Of a DNA stretch of 64,000 nt, positions 55,915 through 63,662 are shown piece after piece. The position numbers and the translations under genes are program-made. The stretch comes from Sulfuritortus calidifontis (lineage in GTDB: Bacteria > Pseudomonadota > Gammaproteobacteria > Burkholderiales > Thiobacillaceae), in the NCBI RefSeq assembly GCF_003967275.1, contig NZ_AP018721.1, positions 2,294,001 to 2,358,000 of the forward strand, read 5' to 3'. Under the pieces are notes generated by a model. The model was not told the DNA's origin. It worked only from the letters and a program-made list of their open reading frames with translations, and made no database searches. Each line of letters opens with the position of its first letter. Within the stretch, counting starts at the first letter, position 1.

Positions 55915-56405
55915 CCGCCCAGCGCAACACAGGCGCTGGCAACCCGCGCCTCCTCACCGTCCGCATCGAGGTCGGGGCCGATGCCCGCAGCTACGTGAGT
56001 GGTCAGCAACGCGTGACCCTGGTGCCGCTCAAGATCAAGCGCCGTCAGAACCGCAAGCTGCTGATCCCGCCCACCCCCGCAGAGGCCTCGCGCGCCTCGG
56101 GCGGGCTCGATGTTCCGATGATCAAGACCTTGGGCAAGGCCTTTTACTGGAAGCGTCTGCTTGACGAGGGGCGCTACCCCACGGCCACCGATCTTGCGAG
56201 GGCGTTGAAGCTGGAGCCCGGCTGGGTGGCAGAGGTGCTGCGTCTCACCATGCTGGCGCCCGACATCGTCGAGGCCATCCTCGAAGGCCGTCAGCCGCGG
56301 CCGTTGAACCTGCAGACCCTGCGGGGGCGGCACGAGCTGCTGCCGCGCGACTGGAACGAGCAGCGCCGCGCGCTGGGCTTTGTGGTGCAGACGCTCACGG
56401 ATTGA
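55911..56405 (+). CDS. Recombinase-associated HTH protein
   Basis: 164 residues from ATG 55,911, overlapping the recombinase stop (ATGA). Beta-strand opening (RLLTVRIEVGADARSYV), then VPMIKTLGKAFYWKRLLDEG and an HTH-like TATDLARALKLEPGWVAEVL followed by LAPDIVEAILEGRQPRPLNL, which resembles the ParB/KorB HTH. It is the last gene of the overlapping cassette, before a terminator. It may modulate recombination or partitioning. Confidence 0.7.
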   Translation: MTAQRNTGAGNPRLLTVRIEVGADARSYVSGQQRVTLVPLKIKRRQNRKLLIPPTPAEASRASGGLDVPMIKTLGKAFYWKRLLDEGRYPTATDLARALKLEPGWVAEVLRLTMLAPDIVEAILEGRQPRPLNLQTLRGRHELLPRDWNEQRRALGFVVQTLTD

Positions 56406-56425
56406 CGCGGTACGCCTTCCCTGCC

Positions 56426-56455
56426 ACGGCGGGCCTCGTGCCCGCCGTTCTTTTT
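56426..56455 (+). terminator. Rho-independent terminator after the recombinase cassette
   Basis: ACGGCGGGC, loop CTCGT, GCCCGCCGT, then a T-rich tail with five T in a row. Separates the recombinase cassette from the replication module. Confidence 0.9.
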
Positions 56456-56470
56456 GATCGCCCGGTCGAT

Positions 56471-56525
56471 TGGCGAACCCGAAGTTCCTCACCGGTTCGC
56501 CATTCGGTCCCTCCAAGGTTCGCCA
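56471..56525 (+). promoter_or_regulatory. Three operator-like 9-mers before the replication module
   Basis: TGGCGAACC (56,471-56,479) is followed by its inverse GGTTCGCCA twice (56,494-56,502 and 56,517-56,525). The first two form an inverted repeat with 14 bases between; the last two are in direct repeat, 23 bases apart. They lie 55-110 bases before the first HTH gene, suggesting control of the replication module. Confidence 0.6.
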
Positions 56526-56579
56526 TCGCACGCCTGAAATGACGCCACCGATTCCTCAACCGCGTCATAGGAGGCTTGC

Positions 56580-56843
56580 ATGCCGACAACGGCCTACCCC
56601 GTCGCCCGATCGCCCGTTCCGGCGATCGAGGCCCTCAATCCCGGCGATCGCCGGGTCCTCAACGAAAACGAGCTCGCGCAGCGCTGGGGCCTGAGCCCCA
56701 AGACCCTGCAGCGCTGGCGCAGCGAAGGGCGCGGCCCGCGCTACCTGAAGCTGTCCAAGCGCGTCAGCTACCCCCTGGAGTCGGTCATCGAGTTCGAGCG
56801 TGGCGCCCTGCACGACTCGACCTCCGAGCGCGCGGCGCGCTGA
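56580..56843 (+). CDS. AlpA/excisionase-like helix-turn-helix protein A
   Basis: 87 residues with a strong TAGGAGG seven to thirteen bases before ATG 56,580. HTH_17/MerR-like: VLNENELAQRWGLSPKTLQR, WRSEGRGPRYLKLSKRVSYP. Such proteins act as phage regulators or directionality factors. First gene after the operator cluster; a candidate binder of the TGGCGAACC sites. Confidence 0.82.
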   Translation: MPTTAYPVARSPVPAIEALNPGDRRVLNENELAQRWGLSPKTLQRWRSEGRGPRYLKLSKRVSYPLESVIEFERGALHDSTSERAAR

Positions 56844-56854
56844 AGGGGGATGCG

Positions 56855-57334
56855 ATGAGCGATTTGACCCTCTACCCCGCCGACATCGCCGCGATGTCCG
56901 TCGGCCAGCTGGCCGCGCTGCCGCCCGCCCAGAAGGCGCAGATCAGCCGCAACCTCGACGAAGCGCTCGCCTGGCTCAAGCAGGCCCGCGCGAAGTTCGA
57001 TGCGGCGCTGGAGGCCGCCTACGGCGAGCAGGCCCGTGCTGCACGCCTCGAGGCCGGCAAGGACTTCGGCGTCGTGCATCTCACCGACGGCGCACTGCGC
57101 GTGACCGTCGATGTCCCGAAACGCGTGGCCTGGGACCAGGCGCAACTGGCCGCCATTGCCGGCCGCATCGCCGCCGCCGGCGAGCGCGTCGAGGACTACC
57201 TCGATGTCGAGTACTCGGTGTCCGAGTCCCGCTTCAACCACTGGCCCGCGGCGCTGCGCGCGCAGTTCGAGCCGGCGCGCACCGTCAAGCCCGGCAAGCC
57301 GACGTTTCGGCTGACCTTGACCTCGGAGGACTGA
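56855..57334 (+). CDS. Phage-type hypothetical protein
   Basis: 159 residues from ATG 56,855. N-terminal helical region (QLAALPPAQKAQISRNLDEA) and WLKQARAKFDAALEAAYGEQ; C-terminal beta-rich with FGVVHLTDGALRVTVDVPKR and PTFRLTLTSED. No known motif. Position suggests a structural or accessory replication protein; function unknown. Confidence 0.65.
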   Translation: MSDLTLYPADIAAMSVGQLAALPPAQKAQISRNLDEALAWLKQARAKFDAALEAAYGEQARAARLEAGKDFGVVHLTDGALRVTVDVPKRVAWDQAQLAAIAGRIAAAGERVEDYLDVEYSVSESRFNHWPAALRAQFEPARTVKPGKPTFRLTLTSED

Positions 57335-57337
57335 ACC

Positions 57338-57421
57338 ATGCCCACCGAACTGAAAGTGAAAGAGAAGGGCCGGAATTCGATTCCGCCCCGTGTCGCCGAG
57401 CGGCTGAAGGAGGTGGCGTGA
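57338..57421 (+). CDS. Very small open frame (27 residues)
   Basis: ATG 57,338 to TGA 57,421: MPTELKVKEKGRNSIPPRVA then [20 protein letters not shown] precedes it, and its stop overlaps the next small frame as GTGATG. Basic amphipathic composition. It may be a real small phage protein; evidence is position and ribosome site only. Confidence 0.4.
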   Translation: MPTELKVKEKGRNSIPPRVAERLKEVA

Positions 57422-57540
57422 TGACGCCCCTTCATCCTCGTGACGTCCTTGATCTTGGCAAGCCAATGGCCGGGTTGTGCTCGGCGCGCTGTGGCATGGC
57501 ATGGCGGGGCAAGCCGCGGCAAGGCCCAAGCGAACTGTGA
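57421..57540 (+). CDS. Very small open frame (39 residues)
   Basis: ATG 57,421 to TGA 57,540: MTPLHPRDVLDLGKPMAGLC then a Trp/Gly/Arg-rich end. GAAGGAGG precedes it. The second half is in a GGCAAGG-type low-complexity stretch, so the end may be coincidental. Confidence 0.35.
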   Translation: MTPLHPRDVLDLGKPMAGLCSARCGMAWRGKPRQGPSEL

Positions 57541-57626
57541 CTGGGCTCGGTTCGGACTGGCTTGGCGTGGCTAGGCAAGGCTGGGCCCGATGTGGCAAGG
57601 AACTTTCGATTTCTGGAGATTCGACG

Positions 57627-58232
57627 ATGAAAACCCTTTTGAGAAACGAGGATGCGCTCGGCAACGGTGCCGAGTCGGCGGTCCTGACGGGGGCGCCGTA
57701 CAGCGTCCGTGTCGTCATCGAAGGCGTGGCGGACTTGTTGTTCCACCGCTGGAACTGCGAGGCCGTCGACGCCAAGGCCAAGGCCACCAAGAACAGCGCC
57801 GCCAAAAAAACCGACGACATCGAGAGCTACGTCTATCGCGACAACCAGGGCCAGTTGTGCCTGCCCGGGGAGTATCTGCGACAGGCGCTGATCGGTGCGG
57901 CCAAGTTCAAGCAGGACCCCAGGAGTCCACGCAAATCGGCGCAGGACATCACCAAGGCCGGCGTGGTTTCGCTCACCCACCTGGCCAGCCTGGGGACCGA
58001 CCGCTGGGATTACGAAGACCGCCGCCGCGTGGTGGTGCAACGCGCGGGCGTCAATCGGGTGCGGCCTGCCATGCGTGCGGGTTGGCGCGCCGAGTTCGAT
58101 CTGATGGTGGTGCTGCCCGAATACCTCGACCGTGCCTGGATCAAGGACAGCCTGGACATGGCAGGCCGACTCATCGGCGTGGGTGACTTCCGTCCCACCT
58201 TCGGCCGCTTCACGGTCGTCTCGTTCGAATGA
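57627..58232 (+). CDS. Phage protein with RAMP/Cas7-like pattern, next to Sak4
   Basis: 201 residues from ATG 57,627 with TGGAGA upstream. YSVRVVIEGVADLLFHRWN opens a beta-strand core; LCLPGEYLRQALIGAAKF, then RPAMRAGWRAEFDLMVVLPE, and at the end GRLIGVGDFRPTFGRFTVVS. The glycine-rich GVGDFRP-x-FGRF turn near the C-terminus resembles the G-rich loop of RAMP proteins such as Cas7. No Cas operon is present. It stands immediately before the Sak4-like ATPase, so a role in phage recombination is more likely. The fold assignment is inference. Confidence 0.55.
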   Translation: MKTLLRNEDALGNGAESAVLTGAPYSVRVVIEGVADLLFHRWNCEAVDAKAKATKNSAAKKTDDIESYVYRDNQGQLCLPGEYLRQALIGAAKFKQDPRSPRKSAQDITKAGVVSLTHLASLGTDRWDYEDRRRVVVQRAGVNRVRPAMRAGWRAEFDLMVVLPEYLDRAWIKDSLDMAGRLIGVGDFRPTFGRFTVVSFE

Positions 58233-58242
58233 GGAGTCGGCC

Positions 58243-59097
58243 ATGCCATTGCCTATCGTGACGGCCAACGAAAGACTCGTCGAAAAACGCTGCGCCAAGG
58301 TCGCCCTCGTCGGTGCGCCCGGGGTGGGCAAGACCTCCCAGATCCGCACGCTCGATGCCGAACGCACCTTACTGGTGGACACCGAGGCCGGCGATCTGTC
58401 CATCCTCGACTGGGGCGGTGACACCCTGCGCCCGCGCACCTGGCCGGAGTTCAAGGACCTGGTGGTGTTCCTGGCAGGACCCAGCCCGAGCGCCACACCC
58501 GAGCAGGCCTTCTCGCAGGCCCACTTTGATCACGTCTGCCAGAAGTACGGCGACCCGGCGCAGCTGGCCAAGTACGACACCTACTTCGTCGATTCCTTGA
58601 CCGTGCTCTCGCGGATGTGCCTGGCCTGGTGCAAGACCCAGCCGGCCGCATTCTCCGAGAAGACCGGCAAGCCCGACACCCGGGGCGCTTATGGCTTGCT
58701 CGGCACCGAGATGATCGGCGCCCTCACGCACCTGCAGCACGTGAGGGACAAGCACGTCATCTACGTCTGCATCCTGGAAGAGAAGCTGGACGATTTCAAC
58801 CGCCGCATCTACCAGCTGCAGCTCGAAGGCGCCAAGACCTCGGCCGAGCTGCCTGGTGTGCTCGATGAAGTCATCACGCTGGCCATCTTGAAGGCCGACG
58901 ACGGCACGCCATACCGCGCGTTCGTCACCGGCGCGGACAACCCCTGGGGCTTCCCGAGCAAGGACCGCTCGGGACGGCTTGCCCCCATCGAAGAACCCCA
59001 CCTCGGAAAGCTCATTGCCAAGTGCCTCGGCCGCACTGCCGCAGCACACGCCAGCGCTTTGTCGCATTCAACCGACCTCAACGCATTCAAGGAGTGA
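58243..59097 (+). CDS. Sak4-like RecA-fold ATPase (phage recombination)
   Basis: 284 residues from ATG 58,243. Walker A GAPGVGKTS (about residue 25), VDTEAGDLSIL, Walker B-like TYFVDSLTVLSRM, and RGAYGLLGTEMIGALTHLQH. The pattern is that of AAA_24/Sak4 phage ATPases, which promote single-strand annealing with a phage SSB; an SSB-like gene follows directly. The last 15 residues are a low-complexity tail. Confidence 0.82.
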   Translation: MPLPIVTANERLVEKRCAKVALVGAPGVGKTSQIRTLDAERTLLVDTEAGDLSILDWGGDTLRPRTWPEFKDLVVFLAGPSPSATPEQAFSQAHFDHVCQKYGDPAQLAKYDTYFVDSLTVLSRMCLAWCKTQPAAFSEKTGKPDTRGAYGLLGTEMIGALTHLQHVRDKHVIYVCILEEKLDDFNRRIYQLQLEGAKTSAELPGVLDEVITLAILKADDGTPYRAFVTGADNPWGFPSKDRSGRLAPIEEPHLGKLIAKCLGRTAAAHASALSHSTDLNAFKE

Positions 59098-59103
59098 TCC
59101 GCC

Positions 59104-59733
59104 ATGACCGCTTGGAACGACTTCAACGACGCCGAACAACAGCAAAGCTTCGACCTCATCCCCAAGGGCACGCTCGCCCGCGTGCGCATGACGATCAAGC
59201 CCGGGGGCTACGACGACCCGGCGCAGGGCTGGACGGGCGGCTGGGCCACGCAGAGCTTTGAGACCGGCGCGGTGTATCTGGCCTGCGAGTTCGTGGTGCT
59301 GGAAGGCGAGTACGCCCGGCGCAAGCTTTGGAGCAACATCGGCCTGCATTCCCCGAAGGGCCCGGCCTGGGGCCAGATGGGCCGCAGCTTCGTGCGCGCG
59401 ATCCTCAACAGCGCCCGCAACGTCCATCCCCAGGACAACGGCCCGCAGGCCGCCGCCGCGCGGCGCATCCAGGGCTTCCACGAGCTCGACGGCATCGAGT
59501 TCCTCGCCCGCATCGACGTCGAGAAGGACGGCCGCGGGGAACTGAAGAACGTCGTCAAGAGCGCCGTCGAGCCCGACCACCCGGACTACGCCCGGCTGAT
59601 GGGCGTGCCGCCCAAGACCCCGGGCAGCGGCTCCTCCGGCGCGCCAGCGGCGGTGGTTCCGCCCCATGCGATGCCCGCGCCTGCCGCCCCGCAACGCACC
59701 GCCGTGCCGGGCAAGCCGGCCTGGGCGCAGTGA
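59104..59733 (+). CDS. Phage ssDNA-binding-like protein (DUF669 type)
   Basis: 209 residues. AWNDFNDAEQQQSFDLIPKG, ARVRMTIKPGGYDD, VYLACEFVVLEGEYARRKLW and IGLHSPKGPAWGQMGRSFVR are typical of DUF669 proteins, which pair with Sak4-type recombinases. The C-terminal 45 residues are a proline/alanine-rich flexible tail (PAPAAPQRTAVPGKPAW). It lies six bases after the Sak4-like gene. Confidence 0.78.
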   Translation: MTAWNDFNDAEQQQSFDLIPKGTLARVRMTIKPGGYDDPAQGWTGGWATQSFETGAVYLACEFVVLEGEYARRKLWSNIGLHSPKGPAWGQMGRSFVRAILNSARNVHPQDNGPQAAAARRIQGFHELDGIEFLARIDVEKDGRGELKNVVKSAVEPDHPDYARLMGVPPKTPGSGSSGAPAAVVPPHAMPAPAAPQRTAVPGKPAWAQ

Positions 59734-59744
59734 GAGGAGGGCCG

Positions 59745-60260
59745 GTGAAGTGCTGGGTCTGCAAACGACAGGCGCGCGGCTACGGCCACGCGGACCTTCG
59801 GCATCCGGTGGGCGACGCCCGGCGTTATCCGATGGACTGGGTGTTTTGCTCGCGGCGCTGCCAGCAGGCGTTTCACGCGCTCTACGGCCAGTGGCTGCGG
59901 GTGCGGGACGGACGTCCACCCCTCGGGGAGGTCGCGATGATCGATCCGTCTGATGTCGAACTGGCCGCGATGCGAAAGTGCCTCAAGGCCTTTGGTGAGG
60001 CGGCCAGCGAGATCGGCTTCGAGAAGCCACTCGGGGCGTATTCCGAGGCCGAGGCGCTGCAGGTCATCGACGCCATCGTCACCGGCTACACCGAGGCGAT
60101 GGTCGCGCACCACGAGGCGAGCAAGTACCCACCGGTGCGGGGACTCAAAGACCCCGTGTCCGACCCCTTCGCGGACCTGGAAGACGACCTGCCGTGGGAG
60201 GAGCCGGAGTCGGCCTCAAAGGCGACTTCAAACGCGGCACAGAAGGAGGCGCGGCGATGA
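59745..60260 (+). CDS. Zinc-finger phage protein (DUF6511-like)
   Basis: 171 residues from GTG 59,745, with GAGAGGAGG upstream. MKCWVCKRQARGYGH and VFCSRRCQQAFHALYG supply two cysteine pairs for a zinc site (about residues 3-42). From residue 65 a helical domain follows (DVELAAMRKCLKAFGEAASE, EALQVIDAIVTGYTEAMVAH) that I associate with DUF6511. ATG 59,937 could be an internal start giving the second domain alone. Stop overlaps the nuclease gene (ATGA). Confidence 0.65.
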   Translation: MKCWVCKRQARGYGHADLRHPVGDARRYPMDWVFCSRRCQQAFHALYGQWLRVRDGRPPLGEVAMIDPSDVELAAMRKCLKAFGEAASEIGFEKPLGAYSEAEALQVIDAIVTGYTEAMVAHHEASKYPPVRGLKDPVSDPFADLEDDLPWEEPESASKATSNAAQKEARR

Positions 60261-61003
60261 TGGACTTCAACGCCTCCAGGAGCTTCTCGGGTCAGCTCAC
60301 GGCGCGGATCGACGCGGCCATGCAGCAAGCTCGCGCAGCGCAGCCGCGCCGCACCTACCTCGGCGCCTCACGCCTGGGGGCCGCGTGCGAGCGCGCGTTG
60401 CAGTACGAGTTCGCGGATGCGCCGGTCGATCCGGGCCGCGAGACCGACGGCCGTCTGCTGCGCGTGTTCGAGCGCGGCCATGTGATCGAGGACTGCATGG
60501 CTACCTGGCTGCGCGCCGCAGGCTTCGACCTGCGCACGCGCGACGACGCGGGCGAGCCCTTCGGTTTCTCGGCGCTGGACGGCCGCTTGCAGGGGCATGT
60601 CGATGGCGTCCTCGTCGCCGGGCCGGATCTCGGCCCGGGCTTTGGCTATCCGGCGCTGTGGGAGAACAAGTGCTTGAGCGCGAAGTCCTGGCGCGAGCTC
60701 GAGAAGCACCGCCTGGCCGTGGCCAAGCCGATCTACGCCGCGCAGGTGGCCGTCTACCAGGCTTATCTGGGCCTGCACGAACACCCGGCGCTGTTCACCG
60801 CGGTGAACGCCGACACGATGGAGCTCTACGCCGAGCGGGTGCCCTTCGATGCAGGGCTTGCGCAGCGCATGTCCGACCGGGCGGTGAAGGTGATCACCGC
60901 GCTCGAGGCGGGCGAGTTGCTGCCGCGGGCGTTTGCCGATCCCACTCACGTCGAATGCCGGATGTGCCCTTGGCAGGACCGGTGTTGGAGGGCTGCGGCA
61001 TGA
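60257..61003 (+). CDS. Cas4/RecB-like exonuclease, PD-(D/E)XK
   Basis: 248 residues from ATG 60,257. The nuclease core shows GHVDGVLVAG (Asp) and ALWENKCLSAKSW (E-x-K). Cysteines at AACERALQY and at CRMCPWQDRCW (three near the C-terminus) fit the four-cysteine iron-sulfur site of Cas4/AddB-like nucleases. It would resect DNA ends for the Sak4/SSB recombination pathway. Overlaps its neighbours by four bases on both sides. Confidence 0.82.
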   Translation: MMDFNASRSFSGQLTARIDAAMQQARAAQPRRTYLGASRLGAACERALQYEFADAPVDPGRETDGRLLRVFERGHVIEDCMATWLRAAGFDLRTRDDAGEPFGFSALDGRLQGHVDGVLVAGPDLGPGFGYPALWENKCLSAKSWRELEKHRLAVAKPIYAAQVAVYQAYLGLHEHPALFTAVNADTMELYAERVPFDAGLAQRMSDRAVKVITALEAGELLPRAFADPTHVECRMCPWQDRCWRAAA

Positions 61004-61254
61004 ACGAGACACCACTGCACCCGGTGCTCGGGGAGCGCCTGATCGACGCACGCGAGGCGGCGCTGACGCTGAATCTGCCGCTCTACTGGCTCACGCACGC
61101 GAAGGAGCGCCGGCGTCTGCGCCTGCCGCACTACCGGGTGGGCAAGCTGCTGCGTTTCAAGCTCTCCGAACTGATGGCGTGGATGGAGGAACGTCAAGCC
61201 CTGCTCACGGCCGACGCAGGGCACGAGGAGGAGTCGGATGCTGGACTTCAATGA
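61000..61254 (+). CDS. AlpA/excisionase-like helix-turn-helix protein B
   Basis: 84 residues from ATG 61,000 (ATGA overlap). LIDAREAALTLNLPLYWLTH, AKERRRLRLPHYRVGKLLRF and KLSELMAWMEERQ form an HTH_17-like domain of the same kind as the 87-residue protein earlier in the module. It overlaps the primase-helicase start by 17 bases. Confidence 0.75.
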   Translation: MNETPLHPVLGERLIDAREAALTLNLPLYWLTHAKERRRLRLPHYRVGKLLRFKLSELMAWMEERQALLTADAGHEEESDAGLQ

Positions 61255-63520
61255 CACCGCACCCGCGCCCGAGATCCCGGCGTCCGAACGCCGCGAGGCC
61301 GTGCGCGCCGCGCTGCTCGCGAGGCTGGAGTCGGTGCTGTTCACCCTGTTTCCCGCTGGAAAGAAGCGGCGAGGCAAGTTCCTCATCGGCGACGTGCTGG
61401 GCAGCCCCGGCGACAGCCTGGAAGTCGTGCTCGACGGCGACAAGGCGGGACTGTGGACCGACCGCGCCACCGGCGATGGTGGCGATGTGTTCCACCTGAT
61501 CGGCGGCCACTACGGCGTGGACGTGCACGGCGACTTCGCCCGCGTCCTCGACCTGGCCGAGGACCTCGTCGGCCGAGCGCCCACGGCACCGCCGCGCAAG
61601 GCGGCCAAGAAGGCCTCGATCGACGACCTCGGCCCGGCCACCGCCAAGTGGGACTACCTCGACGCACAAGGGCAGCTCATCGCCGTCGTCTACCGCTACG
61701 ACCCGCCCGGGCGCAAGAAGGAGTTCCGGCCCTGGGACGCCAAACGGCGCAAGATGGCCCCGCCCGAGCCGCGGCCGCTGTACAACCAGCCGGGGATCCA
61801 GGACGCCGCCCAGGTCGTGCTGGTCGAGGGCGAGAAATGCGCCCAGGCCTTGATCGACGCCGGCGTGTGCGCCACCACCGCGATGCACGGGGCGAATGCG
61901 CCCGTGGACAAGACCGACTGGTCGCCGCTGAAGGGTAAGACCGTACTGATCTGGCCTGACCGCGACAAGCCGGGCTGGGAGTACGCCGTGCAGGCGGCCC
62001 AGGCGATTCTGTCGGCGGGCGCGAAGACCTGCCACATCCTGTACCCGCCCGAGGAAGCGGCGGACGGCTGGGACGCGGCGGACGCCGTGATGGAGGGCTT
62101 CGACGTCGCGGCCTTCCTCGCCCACGGTCCGCGTGTGCAGGTGCATGACATTGCGGACCCCGGCGAGCCGGTGATCGGCGCGGATGAATCGGTGTGGGGC
62201 ACCGAAGATGCCCTGGCGCTGGCCTTCACCCGGCGCTACCACCGCGACTGGCGCTACGTGGCGGCCTGGGGCCGCTGGTTGGTGTGGGACGGTCGGCGCT
62301 GGCGCAACGAGGAGACGCTGGCGGCCACCGACTTGATCCGCGGTGTCTGCCGACACGCGGCCCTCCAGGCCGACAACCCCAAGCTGGCGGCCAAGCTGGC
62401 CACCTCCGGCACCGTCGGCGGCGTCGAACGCCTGGCTCGCGCAGACCGACGTCATGCCGCGACCACCGCCGAGTGGGACGCCGATCCCTGGCTGCTCAAC
62501 ACCCCAGGCGGTGTGGTCGACCTCCGAACGGGCCGCATGCGCGCGCACGACCGCGCCGACCGCATGACCAAGATCACGACCGCCACGCCCGGCGGCGACT
62601 GCCCGACCTGGCGGCAGTTCATCGCCGAAGTGACCGGCGGCGATGCGGCACTGCAAGCCTATCTGCAGCGCATGGCGGGCTATGCGCTCACCGGCTCCAC
62701 CCAGGAGCACGCGCTGTTCTTCCTCTACGGCACCGGCGCCAACGGCAAATCGGTGTTCGTCAACACCCTGGCCACGATCCTGGGCGACTACGCCGCCAAC
62801 GCGCCAATGGACACCTTCATGGAGACGCGTACCGACCGCCATCCGACCGACATGGCGGGGTTGCGCGGCGCGCGCTTCGTAGCGGCGATCGAAACCGAGC
62901 AAGGGCGGCGCTGGGCCGAGTCCAAGGTCAAGAGCCTCACGGGCGGCGACAAGATCTCGGCGCGGTTCATGCGGCAAGACTTCTTCGAGTTCTGGCCGCA
63001 GTTCAAGCTCTTCGTCGCCGGCAACCACAAGCCCGCCATCCGCAACATCGACGAGGCCATGAAGCGCCGGCTGCACCTGATCCCCTTCACGATCACCGTG
63101 CCGCCCGAGCGGCGGGACAAACACCTGCAGCACAAGTTGCTCGCCGAGCGCGACGGGATCCTGGCCTGGGCGCTGGAGGGCTGCCTGGCCTGGCAGCGCC
63201 TGGGCCGGCTCGATCCGCCGCCGCAGGTGGTGGCCGCCACCGAAGAGTACTTCGAAGCCGAGGACGCGCTGGGCCGCTGGCTCGACGAGCGCTGCGTGCG
63301 CGAGGCCAATGCCAAGTCGCTGACGGCCGAACTGTTCAGCGACTGGAAGCAGTGGGCGGAGGCCGCTGGCGAGTTCGTCGGCTCGCAGCGCCGCTTCTCC
63401 GACCTCTTGATCACCCGCGGCGTCGAGAAATGGCGCAACGCCGCCGGCATCCGGGGCTTTCGTGGCGTGGGCCTCAAGCACCCGACGCAGCCCGCCTACA
63501 CCCCCTATGCCGACGACTGA
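61238..63520 (+). CDS. TOPRIM primase / SF3 helicase replication protein
   Basis: 760 residues. N-terminal domain (GDVLGSPGDSLEVVLDGDKA), TOPRIM with LVEGEKCAQALIDAG and LIWPDRDKPG, a DNA-binding D5_N-type region (WLLNTPGGVVDLRTGRM), then an SF3 helicase with Walker A GTGANGKSVF (about residue 500), AIETEQGRRWAESKVKSLTG and KLFVAGNHKPAIRNIDEAMK. C-terminal ALEGCLAWQRLGRLDPP links to a winged-helix region. P4-alpha/D5-like initiator of the element's replication. Confidence 0.9.
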   Translation: MLDFNDTAPAPEIPASERREAVRAALLARLESVLFTLFPAGKKRRGKFLIGDVLGSPGDSLEVVLDGDKAGLWTDRATGDGGDVFHLIGGHYGVDVHGDFARVLDLAEDLVGRAPTAPPRKAAKKASIDDLGPATAKWDYLDAQGQLIAVVYRYDPPGRKKEFRPWDAKRRKMAPPEPRPLYNQPGIQDAAQVVLVEGEKCAQALIDAGVCATTAMHGANAPVDKTDWSPLKGKTVLIWPDRDKPGWEYAVQAAQAILSAGAKTCHILYPPEEAADGWDAADAVMEGFDVAAFLAHGPRVQVHDIADPGEPVIGADESVWGTEDALALAFTRRYHRDWRYVAAWGRWLVWDGRRWRNEETLAATDLIRGVCRHAALQADNPKLAAKLATSGTVGGVERLARADRRHAATTAEWDADPWLLNTPGGVVDLRTGRMRAHDRADRMTKITTATPGGDCPTWRQFIAEVTGGDAALQAYLQRMAGYALTGSTQEHALFFLYGTGANGKSVFVNTLATILGDYAANAPMDTFMETRTDRHPTDMAGLRGARFVAAIETEQGRRWAESKVKSLTGGDKISARFMRQDFFEFWPQFKLFVAGNHKPAIRNIDEAMKRRLHLIPFTITVPPERRDKHLQHKLLAERDGILAWALEGCLAWQRLGRLDPPPQVVAATEEYFEAEDALGRWLDERCVREANAKSLTAELFSDWKQWAEAAGEFVGSQRRFSDLLITRGVEKWRNAAGIRGFRGVGLKHPTQPAYTPYADD

Positions 63521-63539
63521 ACACCCATGACCCCCTGCC

Positions 63540-63640
63540 GGACTGACGCATCTGACGCTGTACATCGTAAGTCTCTACGCGCGTGCGCGTGCGCGCGCCT
63601 CACGGGAGTAATCGATATCGTGCGTCGGATGCGTCAGTCC
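63540..63640. repeat. 19-bp inverted repeat with a Z-DNA-like centre; candidate replication origin
   Basis: GGACTGACGCATCTGACGC (63,540-63,558) and GCGTCGGATGCGTCAGTCC (63,622-63,640) are inverse at 18 of 19 positions, 63 bases apart. Between them is an alternating purine-pyrimidine tract, ACGCGCGTGCGCGTGCGCGC, followed by ATCGATATCG. The repeat itself contains the short direct repeat TGACGC. It lies 20 bases after the primase-helicase gene, where such origins or iterons often are. A long-range hairpin controlling the next gene is another possibility. Confidence 0.5.
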
Positions 63641-63662
63641 CCACCGAACGAGGACTGACACC

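Noticed and set aside
57627-61003. CRISPR-Cas locus suggested by a Cas7-like and a Cas4-like gene together
   Set aside because: No repeat-spacer array, no Cas1/Cas2 and no effector; the neighbours are phage recombination genes.
61205-63565. 786-codon minus-strand open frame opposite the primase-helicase
   Set aside because: Antisense shadow; the plus strand has TOPRIM and SF3 motifs.
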